The notes: generated by a model from the sequence alone, not told the origin. DNA of 64,000 bases from Streptomyces humi (GCF_001005085.2 NZ_LBMU02000082.1:1-64000); one strand, 5' to 3'; shown: positions 45,095 through 54,613, numbered from the stretch's first letter. Numbers and translations: made by a program.

Positions 45095-46105
45095 ATGAGA
45101 CTTCTCGTGCTGGGTGGAACGGAGTTCGTGGGGCGGACCGTCGTCGAGGCGGCGCTCGGACGCGGCTGGGAGGTGACCGTCTTCAACCGGGGGCGGCACC
45201 GGCCCGTCCCCGGGGTGCGGTCGCTGCACGGTGACCGCACCGCGCCCGACGGTCTCGCCGCCCTCGACGGGGGCGGCGAGTGGGACGCGGTCGTCGACAC
45301 CTGGTCGGCCGCGCCCCGGGCGGTCCGCGAGACGGCGCGGCTGCTGCGGGGCCGCGCCGGGCGGTACGTGTACGTGTCGAGCTGCTCGGTGTACGAGTGG
45401 CCGCGCCCGGCCGGTCACACCGAGGAGACGGCCGTGGTGGCGGGGGCCCGGCCGGACGCGGGGCAGACCGAGTACGCGCAGGACAAGCTGGGCGGTGAGC
45501 TGGCCGCCGTCGAGTCCTTCGGCCCGGACGGCTCGGTCCTCGTACGCGCCGGGCAGATCCTCGGACCGTACGAGAACGTGGGCCGGCTGCCGTGGTGGCT
45601 GAACCGGATCGCGCGGGGCGGCCCCGTCCTCGCACCGGGCCCGCGTGACCTCGCCCTCCAGTTCGTGGACGCCCGGGACCTCGCCGAGTGGACCCTCGGC
45701 GCGGTCGAGCGGGGCCTTTCCGGACCGTACAACCTGGTCGGTCCGACGGGGCACGCCACGATCGGCGAACTCCTGGAGGCCTGCCGCCGGGTGACCGGCT
45801 CGGACGCGGAACTGCGGTGGACGGCACCGGAGTCGATCCTGGCGGCCGGGATCGAGCCGTGGGTGCAGCTGCCGGTGTGGCTGCCGCCGGACAGCGAGTC
45901 GTACGACTGCATGTACGGCATGGACGTCTCCCGGGCCCTGGCGACGGGTCTGGTCTGCCGGCCGGCGGCGGAGACGGTGGCCGACACCTGGAGTTGGCTG
46001 CGGGCCGTCGGAGGCGTCGCGCCGGCGCGCGAGGGCCGGCCGGCCGTGGGGCTGGACCCCGATGTCGAGGCGCGGGTGCTCGGGGTCACGGGGGACCGGT
46101 CGTGA
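45095..46105 (+). CDS. NAD-dependent epimerase/dehydratase (extended SDR)
   Basis: The 336-residue protein begins MRLLVLGGTEFVGRTVV, an atypical SDR with GGTxFVG, and has VDTWSAAPRAVRETA, VYVSSCSVYEW and EYAQDKLGGELAA (YxxxK). FVDARDLAEWTL is near the middle. These are common in actinomycete reductases related to isoflavone-reductase-like/CSP41-like SDRs. The substrate is unknown. It appears monocistronic. Confidence 0.85.
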   Translation: MRLLVLGGTEFVGRTVVEAALGRGWEVTVFNRGRHRPVPGVRSLHGDRTAPDGLAALDGGGEWDAVVDTWSAAPRAVRETARLLRGRAGRYVYVSSCSVYEWPRPAGHTEETAVVAGARPDAGQTEYAQDKLGGELAAVESFGPDGSVLVRAGQILGPYENVGRLPWWLNRIARGGPVLAPGPRDLALQFVDARDLAEWTLGAVERGLSGPYNLVGPTGHATIGELLEACRRVTGSDAELRWTAPESILAAGIEPWVQLPVWLPPDSESYDCMYGMDVSRALATGLVCRPAAETVADTWSWLRAVGGVAPAREGRPAVGLDPDVEARVLGVTGDRS

Positions 46106-46107
46106 TC

Positions 46108-46172
46108 AGGGTGCGGGTCCGTGGGGGCTGGTCGCGCAGTTCGCCGCGCCCCTTCGGAGCGCCTTCCCTCGG
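46108..46172. repeat. Copy of dispersed intergenic hairpin repeat
   Basis: CCGTGGGGGCTGGTCGCGCA, then GTTCGCCGCGCCCCTTCGGA. Close to the consensus of the family, directly after the epimerase stop. Confidence 0.75.
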
Positions 46173-46267
46173 GGACGATCCGAGTCCCGGGGTGTAGCTG
46201 GCACCACCCCCTGACAAGGGGCTTCGGGCCAGTGACCGGGGTCCGCGGGGTCGGACAGACTGGCGCC

Positions 46268-47548
46268 ATGACGACGAACACGAACAGTGGCGGCTTCCGG
46301 AGCCGGGCCCGGGAGGTGCTGCTCGCCGCCGTGCGGGGGCTGGCGCTGGCCCTGGTGATCCTGCCGGTCTCGGTCCTCTGCTTCGCCCTCACCGCGGTCT
46401 CGGTGGCGCTGATCCCGATCGGCGCCGGGATCGTCACGACCCCCTGGATCCTGGGCGGGGTCCGGGACGTGGCGGACGTACGGCGGCGACTGGCGTACGA
46501 GTGGTGCGGGGTACGGATCCGGTCGGCGTACCGGCCGCTCCCGGCGGACGCCAACCCGTGGGCGAAGACCTTCGGGATGCTGCGGGACCCGCAGGTCGGA
46601 CGGGACGCGCTGTGGCTGTTCGTGGACATGACGGCCGGGTTCGTGACCGCGCTGCTGCCGGCGGTGCTGCTGCTCTATCCGCTGGAGGGGTTCGCGGTGG
46701 CCGCCGGGCTGTGGCGGGTGCTCTCCGGCGGCGGCACCTACTGGTACGCGTTCGTGCCGGTCTCCGGCCCGCCGACCGCGCTCGGGGCCGCCGCCACCGC
46801 CGTCGTGCTGCTGGTCGGTGCCTGGTACCTGTGCCCGCGCCTGCTCACCGCGCACTTCCGGCTGACCCGTGCCGTCCTCGACCCCGGTGAGGGCGAACTC
46901 GTGGAACGGGTGAGGGTGCTGACCGAGACGCGGAAGGACGCGGTGGACACCTCGGCCGCCGAGCTGCGGCGGATCGAGCGGGATCTGCACGACGGGGCGC
47001 AGGCCCGGCTGGTGGCCATGGGCATGGACCTCGGGACCGTCGAGATGCTGATGGACAAGGACCCGGCGAAGGCGCGGGAGCTCCTCGCGCAGACCCGGCG
47101 GGCCTCCGTGGAGGCCCTGGGCGAGCTGCGGGACCTGGTCCGGGGCATCCATCCGCCGGTGCTGGCCGAGCGTGGCCTCGGGGACGCCGTAAGGGCGCTG
47201 GCGCTGCGGCTGCCGGTGCCGACGGAGGTGACCGTGGAGCTGCCGGGACGGGCGGACGCGCCGGTGGAGTCGGCCGCGTACTTCGCGGTGAGCGAGGTAC
47301 TGACCAACGCGGTCAAGCACTCCGGCGCGGACCGGATCTGGGTGGACCTGCACCACGTGGGAGAAGGCGGCGGGATGCTGCGGATCTCGGTCACCGACCA
47401 CGGCCGGGGCGGAGCGGTGGTCGGCGCCGGCTCCGGGCTCGCCGGGGTGGAGCGGCGGCTCGGTACATTCGACGGCGTCCTGGCCGTCAGCAGTCCCGCG
47501 GGCGGTCCCACCATGGTCACCATGGAGATTCCGTGCGCGTTGTCCTAG
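46268..47548 (+). CDS. Sensor histidine kinase (NarL-type, HisKA_3)
   Basis: The 426-residue membrane kinase has an N-terminal sensor-like domain with four hydrophobic segments (about 18-62 and 114-190). The dimerisation/phosphoacceptor helix RIERDLHDGAQARL has His241. The ATP-binding domain has EVLTNAVKHSGA (N box), VTDHGRGG (G1) and GSGLAGVERRL (G2). The first part resembles the sensor domain of actinomycete kinases with the Sensor_2 (PF13796) layout. It overlaps the response regulator gene by 16 bp. Confidence 0.9.
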   Translation: MTTNTNSGGFRSRAREVLLAAVRGLALALVILPVSVLCFALTAVSVALIPIGAGIVTTPWILGGVRDVADVRRRLAYEWCGVRIRSAYRPLPADANPWAKTFGMLRDPQVGRDALWLFVDMTAGFVTALLPAVLLLYPLEGFAVAAGLWRVLSGGGTYWYAFVPVSGPPTALGAAATAVVLLVGAWYLCPRLLTAHFRLTRAVLDPGEGELVERVRVLTETRKDAVDTSAAELRRIERDLHDGAQARLVAMGMDLGTVEMLMDKDPAKARELLAQTRRASVEALGELRDLVRGIHPPVLAERGLGDAVRALALRLPVPTEVTVELPGRADAPVESAAYFAVSEVLTNAVKHSGADRIWVDLHHVGEGGGMLRISVTDHGRGGAVVGAGSGLAGVERRLGTFDGVLAVSSPAGGPTMVTMEIPCALS

Positions 47549-48183
47549 CCGAAGACCTGTTCCTGCTGCGCGACGGACTGGTCCGGCTCCTGGAGGCCTA
47601 CGGCTTCGAGATCGTCGCCGCCGTCGAGTCCGGCCCCGAACTCGCCCGTGCGCTGGCCGAGTCGGAGCCGGACGTGGCCGTGGTGGACGTACGGCTGCCG
47701 CCCACGCACACCGACGAGGGGCTGCAATGCGCGCTCACGGCGCGGCGGGACCGGCCGGGGCTGCCGGTGCTGGTGCTCTCCCAGCACGTCGAGCAGCTCT
47801 ACGCCCGGGAGTTGCTGGCGGACGGCAGCGGCGGGGTCGGGTACCTGCTGAAGGACCGGGTGTTCGACGCGGAGCAGTTCGTGGACGCCGTACGACGGGT
47901 CGCGGCGGGCGGTACGGCCATGGATCCGCAGGTGATCCAGCAGTTGCTGGCCCGCCGGGCGGACGACCGGCCGCTGGGCGGCCTGACACCGCGCGAGCTG
48001 GAGGTGCTGGAGCTGATGGCGCAGGGCCGGTCGAACGCGGCGATCGCCGGGCAGCTCGTCGTCACGGAACGGGCCATCGCCAAGCACACCTCCAACATCT
48101 TCACCAAACTGGGACTCGAGGTGTCGGACGACGACAATCGGCGCGTCCTCGCGGTGCTGGCCTATCTCGACCGCGACCGCTGA
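47533..48183 (+). CDS. NarL/LuxR response regulator
   Basis: The 216-residue regulator has a receiver domain with phosphoacceptor Asp52 (VAVVDVRLPP) and conserved Lys in YLLKDR. The C-terminal LuxR HTH has LTPRELEVLELMAQGRSNAAIA and KHTSNIFTKLGL. GTG start inside the kinase 3' end shows translational coupling. Targets are unknown; the adjacent secreted DUF1996 gene is the first candidate. Confidence 0.93.
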   Translation: MRVVLAEDLFLLRDGLVRLLEAYGFEIVAAVESGPELARALAESEPDVAVVDVRLPPTHTDEGLQCALTARRDRPGLPVLVLSQHVEQLYARELLADGSGGVGYLLKDRVFDAEQFVDAVRRVAAGGTAMDPQVIQQLLARRADDRPLGGLTPRELEVLELMAQGRSNAAIAGQLVVTERAIAKHTSNIFTKLGLEVSDDDNRRVLAVLAYLDRDR

Positions 48184-48357
48184 TTTTCCCGGAACTTCCG
48201 CAGCTCAAACGGCAGTTGTGCCCCAAGTGCGTAACAAATCTCTGATGAATTTGTGAGGCGGCTGAACACCACTGAGATGAGGTGCGTATGAGAAGGCGCC
48301 GCTTCACTCCTGTCGGGCGCCTCGATGCCGCCCCGCAAGGAAGGTCTGAGGAGTTCC

Positions 48358-49938
48358 ATGGGACGCAACATACGCAAACGCCGCTCGCCGCTGGCTGTCA
48401 AGGTCACCGCCGCAACGGCGGCCGTCGCGCTCGGCGGGGGCGGGCTGCTCTGGGCACAGATGAACGCTTCGGCGCACGAGTCGAACAACTCCGCCCAGAA
48501 CTACACGAAGGCCGCTGCCGCCACGGTGGCGACCATCTCCTGCCCGGACGTCGGCCAGAAGCTGACGAGCGTGCCGGCCAAGGCGAAGATGGGGGTGGCG
48601 AAGGAGCTGGCGAACCTCGACAAGCAGATCACCGAGGCCTACTCCCGGCTCGCTTCCACGCGCCAGGCGCAGACGAACGACGCCAACTTCGTGCAGAACG
48701 CGATCGTCGGCCCCCTGAAGGACAAGCGGGCGGCCACGATCGACCGGATCCGGATCGACATCACCCGGGTCGGCGGGCAGTTCAACAGCTCGCTGTCGCA
48801 GCTCGCGGCCTGCACCACGCAGACCGCGAACCAGACCACCGCGGGCCGTGGTGGTGGCCGTGGCAACGGTGGCCAGGGCCAGAACAACGGCGGCCAGAAC
48901 AACGGCGGCCAGAACAACAACAACGGCGGCCAGAACAACGGCGGCAACGGGCAGGCCACGGCCGCTCCGAGCGCCAGCGCCAGCACCCCGGTCGACGTGG
49001 GCATCGGCGGCCAGGCCGGCAACGGCCCGACGGCCGCGGACTTCGTGGACATCACGAAGGCCGCCGCGAACGTCCAGGGCAAGCCGCAGAACGGCCAGCA
49101 GGCCTCGACCGGTTCCTTCACCACCAAGTGCGGTGTGAACGCGAACAAGAACCACAACACCGACAACGTGATCGTGGCGCCCGGCGTGACCAACGGCGCC
49201 CACCACCTGCACGACTACGTGGGCAACCAGAAGGTCGACGCGTTCGCCACCAACGACACGCTGATCGCCGACCAGACCAGCTGCCAGAACCAGAGCGACC
49301 TGTCGGCGTACTACTGGCCGGTCGTCCGTGAGCAGGACGGCTCGCAGGACTTCGACCAGAACGCGGCCGGCGGTGGCACCGAGGGCAACGTCGGCAAGAT
49401 CCTGACCCCCGTCCAGGCGCAGATCAAGTACGTCGGCTCCCCGGCCAGCAAGGTCACCGCGATGCCGCAGTTCCTGCGCATCATCACCGGTGACGCCAAG
49501 ACCACGACCAACGGTCTGGCCAACGCCAACGCGCACTGGAGCTGCACCGGCTTCGAGAACAAGGTTCAGCTGACCGAGCAGTACCCGATCTGCCCGCAGG
49601 GCAGCCAGGTGGTCCGCACCTTCGCCTTCCAGAGCTGCTGGGACGGCACGAACATCGACAGCGCCAACCACCGCACGCACGTCGCGTTCGCGGACCCGGC
49701 GAGCGGTGTCTGCGGGAACGGCTTCAAGGCGATCCCGCAGCTGACGATGCGTCTGGTCTACAACGTCACGCCTCCCAGCATCGTCAACGGCCAGGTGAAG
49801 AACGCCTACGCGGTCGACGGCTTCCCGGAGCAGCTGCACAAGGCGGCGACCGACCACGACGACTTCATCGCGGTCTTCAAGAACAACCTGGCGAACACCA
49901 TCGCCAACTGCATCAACTCCGGCAAGAAGTGCCAGTAG
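48358..49938 (+). CDS. Secreted DUF1996 protein with Asn/Gln/Gly-repeat linker
   Basis: The 526-residue protein has a signal/anchor (about 1-38). A Cys-bounded helical segment (ISCPDVGQKLTS to LAACTTQ, about 55-150) is followed by a low-complexity linker with GGQNNGGQNN repeats (DNA about 48880-48955) and Ala/Ser. The C-terminal DUF1996 domain has GSFTTKCGVNANKNHNTDN, AHHLHDYVGN and FPEQLHKAATDHDDFI. DUF1996 proteins are widespread in actinomycetes and fungi, with no established activity. ATG with GAGGAG 5 bases upstream. Its helical-linker-domain plan mirrors the protein at 41.4 kb. Confidence 0.85.
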   Translation: MGRNIRKRRSPLAVKVTAATAAVALGGGGLLWAQMNASAHESNNSAQNYTKAAAATVATISCPDVGQKLTSVPAKAKMGVAKELANLDKQITEAYSRLASTRQAQTNDANFVQNAIVGPLKDKRAATIDRIRIDITRVGGQFNSSLSQLAACTTQTANQTTAGRGGGRGNGGQGQNNGGQNNGGQNNNNGGQNNGGNGQATAAPSASASTPVDVGIGGQAGNGPTAADFVDITKAAANVQGKPQNGQQASTGSFTTKCGVNANKNHNTDNVIVAPGVTNGAHHLHDYVGNQKVDAFATNDTLIADQTSCQNQSDLSAYYWPVVREQDGSQDFDQNAAGGGTEGNVGKILTPVQAQIKYVGSPASKVTAMPQFLRIITGDAKTTTNGLANANAHWSCTGFENKVQLTEQYPICPQGSQVVRTFAFQSCWDGTNIDSANHRTHVAFADPASGVCGNGFKAIPQLTMRLVYNVTPPSIVNGQVKNAYAVDGFPEQLHKAATDHDDFIAVFKNNLANTIANCINSGKKCQ

Positions 49939-49958
49939 GCACTGACTAGCGGATAGCA

Positions 49959-49997
49959 CGGAAGCGGGCGGTGGGATTCTCCCACCGCCCGCTTCCG
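49959..49997. terminator. Bidirectional terminator after the DUF1996 gene
   Basis: A perfect 18-bp stem (CGGAAGCGGGCGGTGGGA with TCCCACCGCCCGCTTCCG) and a 3-nt loop, in the convergent gap with the lipoprotein gene. Confidence 0.9.
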
Positions 49998-50030
49998 TGT
50001 GCGCGTGCCGTCCGGTCCGGCCGGTACGGC

Positions 50031-50438
50031 TCAGCTGGTGTGCTTGCTGTGGTCGGTACCGGTCTCCTCCCAGCCGCCCAGGGTGTTCTGAAGCGTCTTG
50101 ACCAGCTTGTCGGTGCCCACCACGACCCACTTGCGGCCGACGAGGTAGAAACCGCCGTAGTCCTTCGCGTCGTTGATCCACTCGCGCTGGCCGCGGTCGG
50201 TGGCGAAGGTGGCGAAGACGAACTTGCCGGCGGGAACCTTGCAGATGGCCTGGCGGACCTCGTCGGAGTCGATCTGGATGTCCGGGGTGCACTTCACCTT
50301 GGCGGCCAGGCTCTCCAGGCTGCCGGTCGCGGTGACCGGGATCTTCGTCTCCGCGCTGCCGTCGCCGGATCCGCAGCCCGCCAGCGCCAGTACGGCCACG
50401 GCGCCGGCCGCCGCGAGCATCGGTCGGGTCAACCTCAT
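50031..50438 (-). CDS. Lipoprotein of unknown function
   Basis: The 135-residue protein has a lipoprotein signal ending in LALAGC (Cys about residue 22) and a mature domain with KVKCTPDIQIDSDEVRQAIC, then GKFVFATFATDRGQREWINDA and FYLVGRKWVVVG. Two cysteines may form a disulfide. No named family recognised. The ATG has CGGAGGAAC upstream. Confidence 0.78.
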   Translation of the reverse strand: MRLTRPMLAAAGAVAVLALAGCGSGDGSAETKIPVTATGSLESLAAKVKCTPDIQIDSDEVRQAICKVPAGKFVFATFATDRGQREWINDAKDYGGFYLVGRKWVVVGTDKLVKTLQNTLGGWEETGTDHSKHTS

Positions 50439-50597
50439 CTGTTCCTCCGGTCGCGTTGCTGGGCCTGGGATGCCTCCGGGGGCCCTCCCCATCGATACGG
50501 CTGTGGGCCACGGGGCGCTCAAATCGAACGCGGGTCCAGGATGCCGTGCTCACCCGGGTGGCGGTGACCCACCGACGACTGGCTCGTTCACCAGGAC

Positions 50598-52541
50598 GTG
50601 CAGTCACAGGACGTAGCGTCACAGGATGTAGCCCAGCCACACACAGCCGCCTCCGCCGGAGCCCCGGGTCCGGCCGTCGACGTCGAGCAGGCCGAGGCCG
50701 CGCTCGTCGAGCACTACCCACGGCTGGTCCGGCTCGCCTATCTCGTGCTGCCACCGGGCCCGGGCCGCGGCCGCCGCGTCCTGACCGCGCACGCCCTCGT
50801 CCAGCGGGCGCTGCCCCGCGGCCGCACGCAGGCCCCCGCCGTGCCCGCCCAGTCGGCCGGCCGGGACACCGACCCCGGGTACGCGCTCGTCCGGCTCGAA
50901 GTGGTACGTACGGCACTGGAGGCGGGCCGCCCGCTCAGGCTCACCGCGTGGCCCAGGCGCGCCCAGCTGCCGCCGCTGTTCCCCCAGGTGTGGGGCCTGC
51001 GGCTCTTTCCGCGCTCCGGCGGCGCCGACGAACTCGCCCTGGACCAGCGGCTGGCCACCCTCTCCGGCCCGGCCCGGGCCGCGTACGCGCTGCGCGGGCT
51101 CGAACGGCTCCCCGACGGCGAGGTCCGCAGGATCCTCAGGACGGCCGGGGTCGACCAGCCGGAGGCCGCGCTCGCGGAGGCGAACGGCGTGCCGGCGGAG
51201 TACCCGCTGCTCGACTCCCCCGAGTTCGACCCGTGTTCGCTGCACGCCCGGCCCACCGACCTGAGGCGCCGCCGCCAGCACACCAGGGCGGCGCTCGCCG
51301 CGGCGGCCGCGCTCGCGGTCTGCGGGGCGCTGGTCGCGCTGCCCGGCGGCGGCTGGGGCGCCGACGGCGCGGCCGCTCCGGTGTACGCGCGGAACCCGGC
51401 CGCCCAGGCCGCCCTGGACCCCGCCCGGCTGACGAAGGTCCCGGCCACCGCCTGGAAGACGGCCGCCCGTACCGACTTCTCCGTGTGGCCCGCGCGTGGC
51501 GCCCTCACCGGCGACACCGCGCTGCTGCGCCGCGCCCTCGCGGTCTGGGCCCGTCCGGGCCCCACGGTCCGGGTCTCGGCGACCCCCGGCACCCCGACCG
51601 GCGGCCCGTCCGGACCGCCCCAACTGCTGTACGCGGGCATCGTCGACAGCGCGCGCGTGGCGGTCTTCTACGACGGTCTGCGCATCGCCCGCTACGCCGA
51701 GCCGAAGGACGGCACCGCGGGCGCGGCGCTGGACTTCGCCCGTGTCGACGGCGCGACCGGCACGGAGGCGAGCGCGCTGGTGCTCGGCCGGGCCGACGGC
51801 AACGTCCGCTATCTGACGGCGCCCTGGGTGACCGGTGCGGCCGAGCGAGACCTGATGAAGCCGGCCGCGCCGGCGACGGACGTGGGGCTGACCGACGGGG
51901 TGACCGGGCCGCTGGCCAGCGCCGCGCTGCGACAGGGGGCGTGCACGTCCTGGGAGGTGCTCCAGCTGACCGACGCGCAGGGGGTGCGGCTCTCGACCGA
52001 CCTGGGCGAGCTGGTGCCGGCCCATCTCACCGCCGGGCAGCCCGGACGGGCCGGGGAGGTCGACGGGGCGGCGGCACTGCGGGACTGGGCGCCGTTCGCC
52101 TGCTCGCTGGCCGCCGAGCGTTCCGCCGGGGTGCGCAGTGTCAACGCGTGGGCGTTCGCCGCGCAGCCGCTGCCGGAGGCCGGCGGCACCGGGTCGTGGG
52201 TGTGCACCCGGGCGGAGACCTGGCGGGGCGACGGGACGGTGTCCCTGGCGCAGTTCCGCACGCCGGGCAGCCGGTACGGGGCGGTCGCGGCCAAGGGGGC
52301 CGATGTGACCGCCTGCGGCCCGCGCGATCCGCAGGTGCTGGCCGGGGTGTTGTGGAAGTCCGGGGGCGGGCAGTGGTACCTGCTGGCCGCGGGCGGCCGC
52401 GACACCACGTCGGTCCGGGCGACCGGAGGGGTCACCGCGTCGGCGCCGGGCGCGCTGCTGGCGGCCAAGGCGAGGCAGGGGGCCCAGGCCTCCCTGAAGG
52501 GCACGCTGGCGGGCGGGCGCGAGATCGGCGGACTGCGCTGA
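50598..52541 (+). CDS. Large protein: sigma-factor-like N-terminus, one transmembrane segment, extracytoplasmic domain
   Basis: 647 residues. The first about 195 look like a degenerate ECF-sigma-type helical module: VEQAEAALVEHYPRLVRLAYL resembles region 2, and LDQRLATLSGPARAAYALRG with PDGEVRRILRTAG resembles region 4. Basic RRRRQHTR precedes a single transmembrane helix (about 228-250), and the remaining 390 residues would be outside, with four cysteines. No promoter-melting motif is obvious, so it may be a signalling protein and not a true sigma factor. The GTG start is in a small GTCACAGGA(C/T)GTAGC repeat. Confidence 0.6.
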   Translation: MQSQDVASQDVAQPHTAASAGAPGPAVDVEQAEAALVEHYPRLVRLAYLVLPPGPGRGRRVLTAHALVQRALPRGRTQAPAVPAQSAGRDTDPGYALVRLEVVRTALEAGRPLRLTAWPRRAQLPPLFPQVWGLRLFPRSGGADELALDQRLATLSGPARAAYALRGLERLPDGEVRRILRTAGVDQPEAALAEANGVPAEYPLLDSPEFDPCSLHARPTDLRRRRQHTRAALAAAAALAVCGALVALPGGGWGADGAAAPVYARNPAAQAALDPARLTKVPATAWKTAARTDFSVWPARGALTGDTALLRRALAVWARPGPTVRVSATPGTPTGGPSGPPQLLYAGIVDSARVAVFYDGLRIARYAEPKDGTAGAALDFARVDGATGTEASALVLGRADGNVRYLTAPWVTGAAERDLMKPAAPATDVGLTDGVTGPLASAALRQGACTSWEVLQLTDAQGVRLSTDLGELVPAHLTAGQPGRAGEVDGAAALRDWAPFACSLAAERSAGVRSVNAWAFAAQPLPEAGGTGSWVCTRAETWRGDGTVSLAQFRTPGSRYGAVAAKGADVTACGPRDPQVLAGVLWKSGGGQWYLLAAGGRDTTSVRATGGVTASAPGALLAAKARQGAQASLKGTLAGGREIGGLR

Positions 52542-52629
52542 GCCAGGCGCCTCCCCCTTGCTGACACTCTTGTAAACAAGGTCCGTCACAGCTCTTCTCA
52601 GCCCGGCTACCCGTCAGTACATTGACGCC

Positions 52630-53526
52630 ATGTCCAACAAGTCGCCGCGACCGGTGGAGTGCGGGCACGTCCCGCTCCAGGCCCGCAACGTGTCCTTCGC
52701 CTGGGAGGACACCCCGCTGCACTGGGTGCCCGGCGATCCGTTCGCCACCCACACCATCAACGTGCTGCACATGCTGCTGCCCGCCGGTGAGCGGTGGTTC
52801 GTGCACGTCTACAAGCAGGTGCTGCCCCTGATCCGCGACGAGCGGCTGCGCGCGGACGTCGTGGGCTTCATCGGGCAGGAGGCGGTGCACTCCCAGGCCC
52901 ACGACGAGGTGCTGCCGCACCTCAGGAAGCTGGGGCTGGACCCGACGCCGTACACCGCGCAGGTCGACTGGTTCTTCGAGAAGCTGCTCGGCGACCGCAC
53001 GCTGCCGCCCGGGAGAGCCCGCCGCTGGTGGCTCCTCGAACGGGTCGCGCTGATCGCGGCCATCGAGCACTACACCGCCTTCCTCGGCGACTGGGTGCTC
53101 AACGCCGGGGAACTGGACCGGCGGGGCGCCGACCCGACGATGCTGGACCTGCTGCGCTGGCACGGCGCCGAGGAGGTCGAGCACCGCTCGGTCGCCTTCG
53201 ACCTGTTCCTGCACGTCGACGGCGGCTACGCGCGCCGGGTGCGGACCTGGGCGACGGCGTTCACGGCGATCGTGTTCCTGTGGCAGCGCGGCGCCCGTTT
53301 CTTCATGGCGAACGACCCGACGCTGCACGAAGGCCGCGCCCGGCTCCGGGACTTCCACATCGCGGGCCGGCGCGGCACGCTCCCGACGACCGGCGCCATG
53401 CTGAGGTCGGTCCCGCGCTACCTCAGCCGCGGCTACCACCCCTCACAGGAGGGGTCCACCGCCCAGGCGCTCGCCTACCTGGCCTCCTCCCCCGCAGCCT
53501 CGGCCGCCGAGCGGGAGGGCCGGTGA
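52630..53526 (+). CDS. PF10118-type predicted metal-dependent hydrolase / di-metal protein
   Basis: The 298-residue protein has candidate metal-binding helices: GFIGQEAVHSQAHDEVL (ExxH), ALIAAIEHYTAFLGD (ExxH at EHY) and WHGAEEVEHRSVAFD (ExxH). The pattern of three E-x-x-H helices suggests a ferritin-like di-iron centre. The family is annotated as metal-dependent hydrolase, but the activity is not established. The stop overlaps the start of a ferredoxin-reductase gene (GTGA), so they should act together, the reductase perhaps delivering electrons. A TetR gene follows. Confidence 0.8.
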   Translation: MSNKSPRPVECGHVPLQARNVSFAWEDTPLHWVPGDPFATHTINVLHMLLPAGERWFVHVYKQVLPLIRDERLRADVVGFIGQEAVHSQAHDEVLPHLRKLGLDPTPYTAQVDWFFEKLLGDRTLPPGRARRWWLLERVALIAAIEHYTAFLGDWVLNAGELDRRGADPTMLDLLRWHGAEEVEHRSVAFDLFLHVDGGYARRVRTWATAFTAIVFLWQRGARFFMANDPTLHEGRARLRDFHIAGRRGTLPTTGAMLRSVPRYLSRGYHPSQEGSTAQALAYLASSPAASAAEREGR

Positions 53527-54557
53527 GAACACCAGGACTGCGGACCGCCGTCGCGGTGGCGGGCGCCGCGCTGCTCGCCAGGCGGGCCCTGCGCCGTCGT
53601 ATCGAGGACTCCCCGCTGTGGCCGCTGCCGGCCCTGGACCCGCCGACCTCCGGGCGGCCGCGTTCCCGGGCGCTCAGGCTGCTGGTCACCGCGCACCGGA
53701 CGGTCGCCGACGGAGTCGTGCAACTGCGCCTGGCAGGCGAGCGGTTGCCCACCTGGGAGCCCGGCGCCCATCTCGACGTCGTGCTGCCATCGGGGCTGGT
53801 CCGGCAGTACTCGCTGTGCGGGGACCCGGCGGACACCTCGTCGTACACGATCGCCGCCCGGCTGGTCGCGGGCGGGCGGGGCGGTTCGCGGGAGCTCCAC
53901 GAGCAGGTCGTCGAGGGCATGGAACTGGAGGTGCGCGGACCGCGCAACCGCTTCCCGCTGGTGGCCGCCGACTCCTACGTCTTCGTCGCCGGAGGCATCG
54001 GCATCACCCCGATCCTGCCGATGCTGCGGGCGGTGCCGGACGGGGTGGAGTGGCGGCTGCTGTACTGCGGGCGGACCCGTGCCTCCATGCCGTTCCTGAC
54101 GGAGCTGGCCGGGGACGAGCGGGTCACGGTGGTCGCGGAGGACACGGACGGGCGCCCGGACCTCGGCGCGTTGCCGGTGCCGGCGGGGGCGGCGGTGTAC
54201 TGCTGCGGCCCCGAGGGCTTGACGGCGGCGGTGGAGGAGCGGTTCCCGGCCGTCCGCCTGGAGCGGTTCGCGCCGCTCGCCGACACCGGCGAGGACCGGC
54301 CCTTCGAACTCGAACTCCGGCGCAGCGGGAGGACGTTGACGGTGGCGGCCGACACGTCGGTGCTGGCCGCGGTGCGGGCGGAACTGCCCGACACGCCCTA
54401 CTCGTGCGCACAGGGCTTCTGCGGGACCTGCCAACAACGGGTCCTGGAAGGGGAGGTGGCGCACCGGGACGAGCTGCTCACGGACACGGAGCGTGCCGAC
54501 TCGATGCTGATCTGTGTGTCGCGGGCGCGAAGTGGGAGACTTGTGCTGGATATGTGA
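53523..54557 (+). CDS. Ferredoxin-NAD(P)H oxidoreductase with C-terminal plant-type 2Fe-2S domain (PDR-like)
   Basis: The 344-residue protein has an FMN/FAD-binding reductase domain (about 45-140, RQYSLCGDPADTSSYT for flavin binding), an NAD-binding domain (FVAGGIGITPILPMLRAV, YCCGPEGL), and a C-terminal [2Fe-2S] domain with cysteines in SCAQGFCGTCQQRV and MLICVS. This is the phthalate dioxygenase reductase order. An N-terminal hydrophobic arm (about 7-22) may tether it. GTG start overlaps the upstream gene by 4 bp. It is the likely electron donor to the PF10118 protein. Confidence 0.9.
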   Translation: MRTPGLRTAVAVAGAALLARRALRRRIEDSPLWPLPALDPPTSGRPRSRALRLLVTAHRTVADGVVQLRLAGERLPTWEPGAHLDVVLPSGLVRQYSLCGDPADTSSYTIAARLVAGGRGGSRELHEQVVEGMELEVRGPRNRFPLVAADSYVFVAGGIGITPILPMLRAVPDGVEWRLLYCGRTRASMPFLTELAGDERVTVVAEDTDGRPDLGALPVPAGAAVYCCGPEGLTAAVEERFPAVRLERFAPLADTGEDRPFELELRRSGRTLTVAADTSVLAAVRAELPDTPYSCAQGFCGTCQQRVLEGEVAHRDELLTDTERADSMLICVSRARSGRLVLDM

Positions 54558-54613
54558 ACCCGGGTGCCGGGTCGGGGCCGTGGGAGGCCGAATCCGATCG
54601 GTAAGGTGTTCGC

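Noticed and set aside
50598..52541. A functional ECF sigma factor
   Set aside because: The sigma-like part lacks recognisable region 2.4/4.2 recognition motifs and is followed by a transmembrane helix, so I only call it sigma-like.
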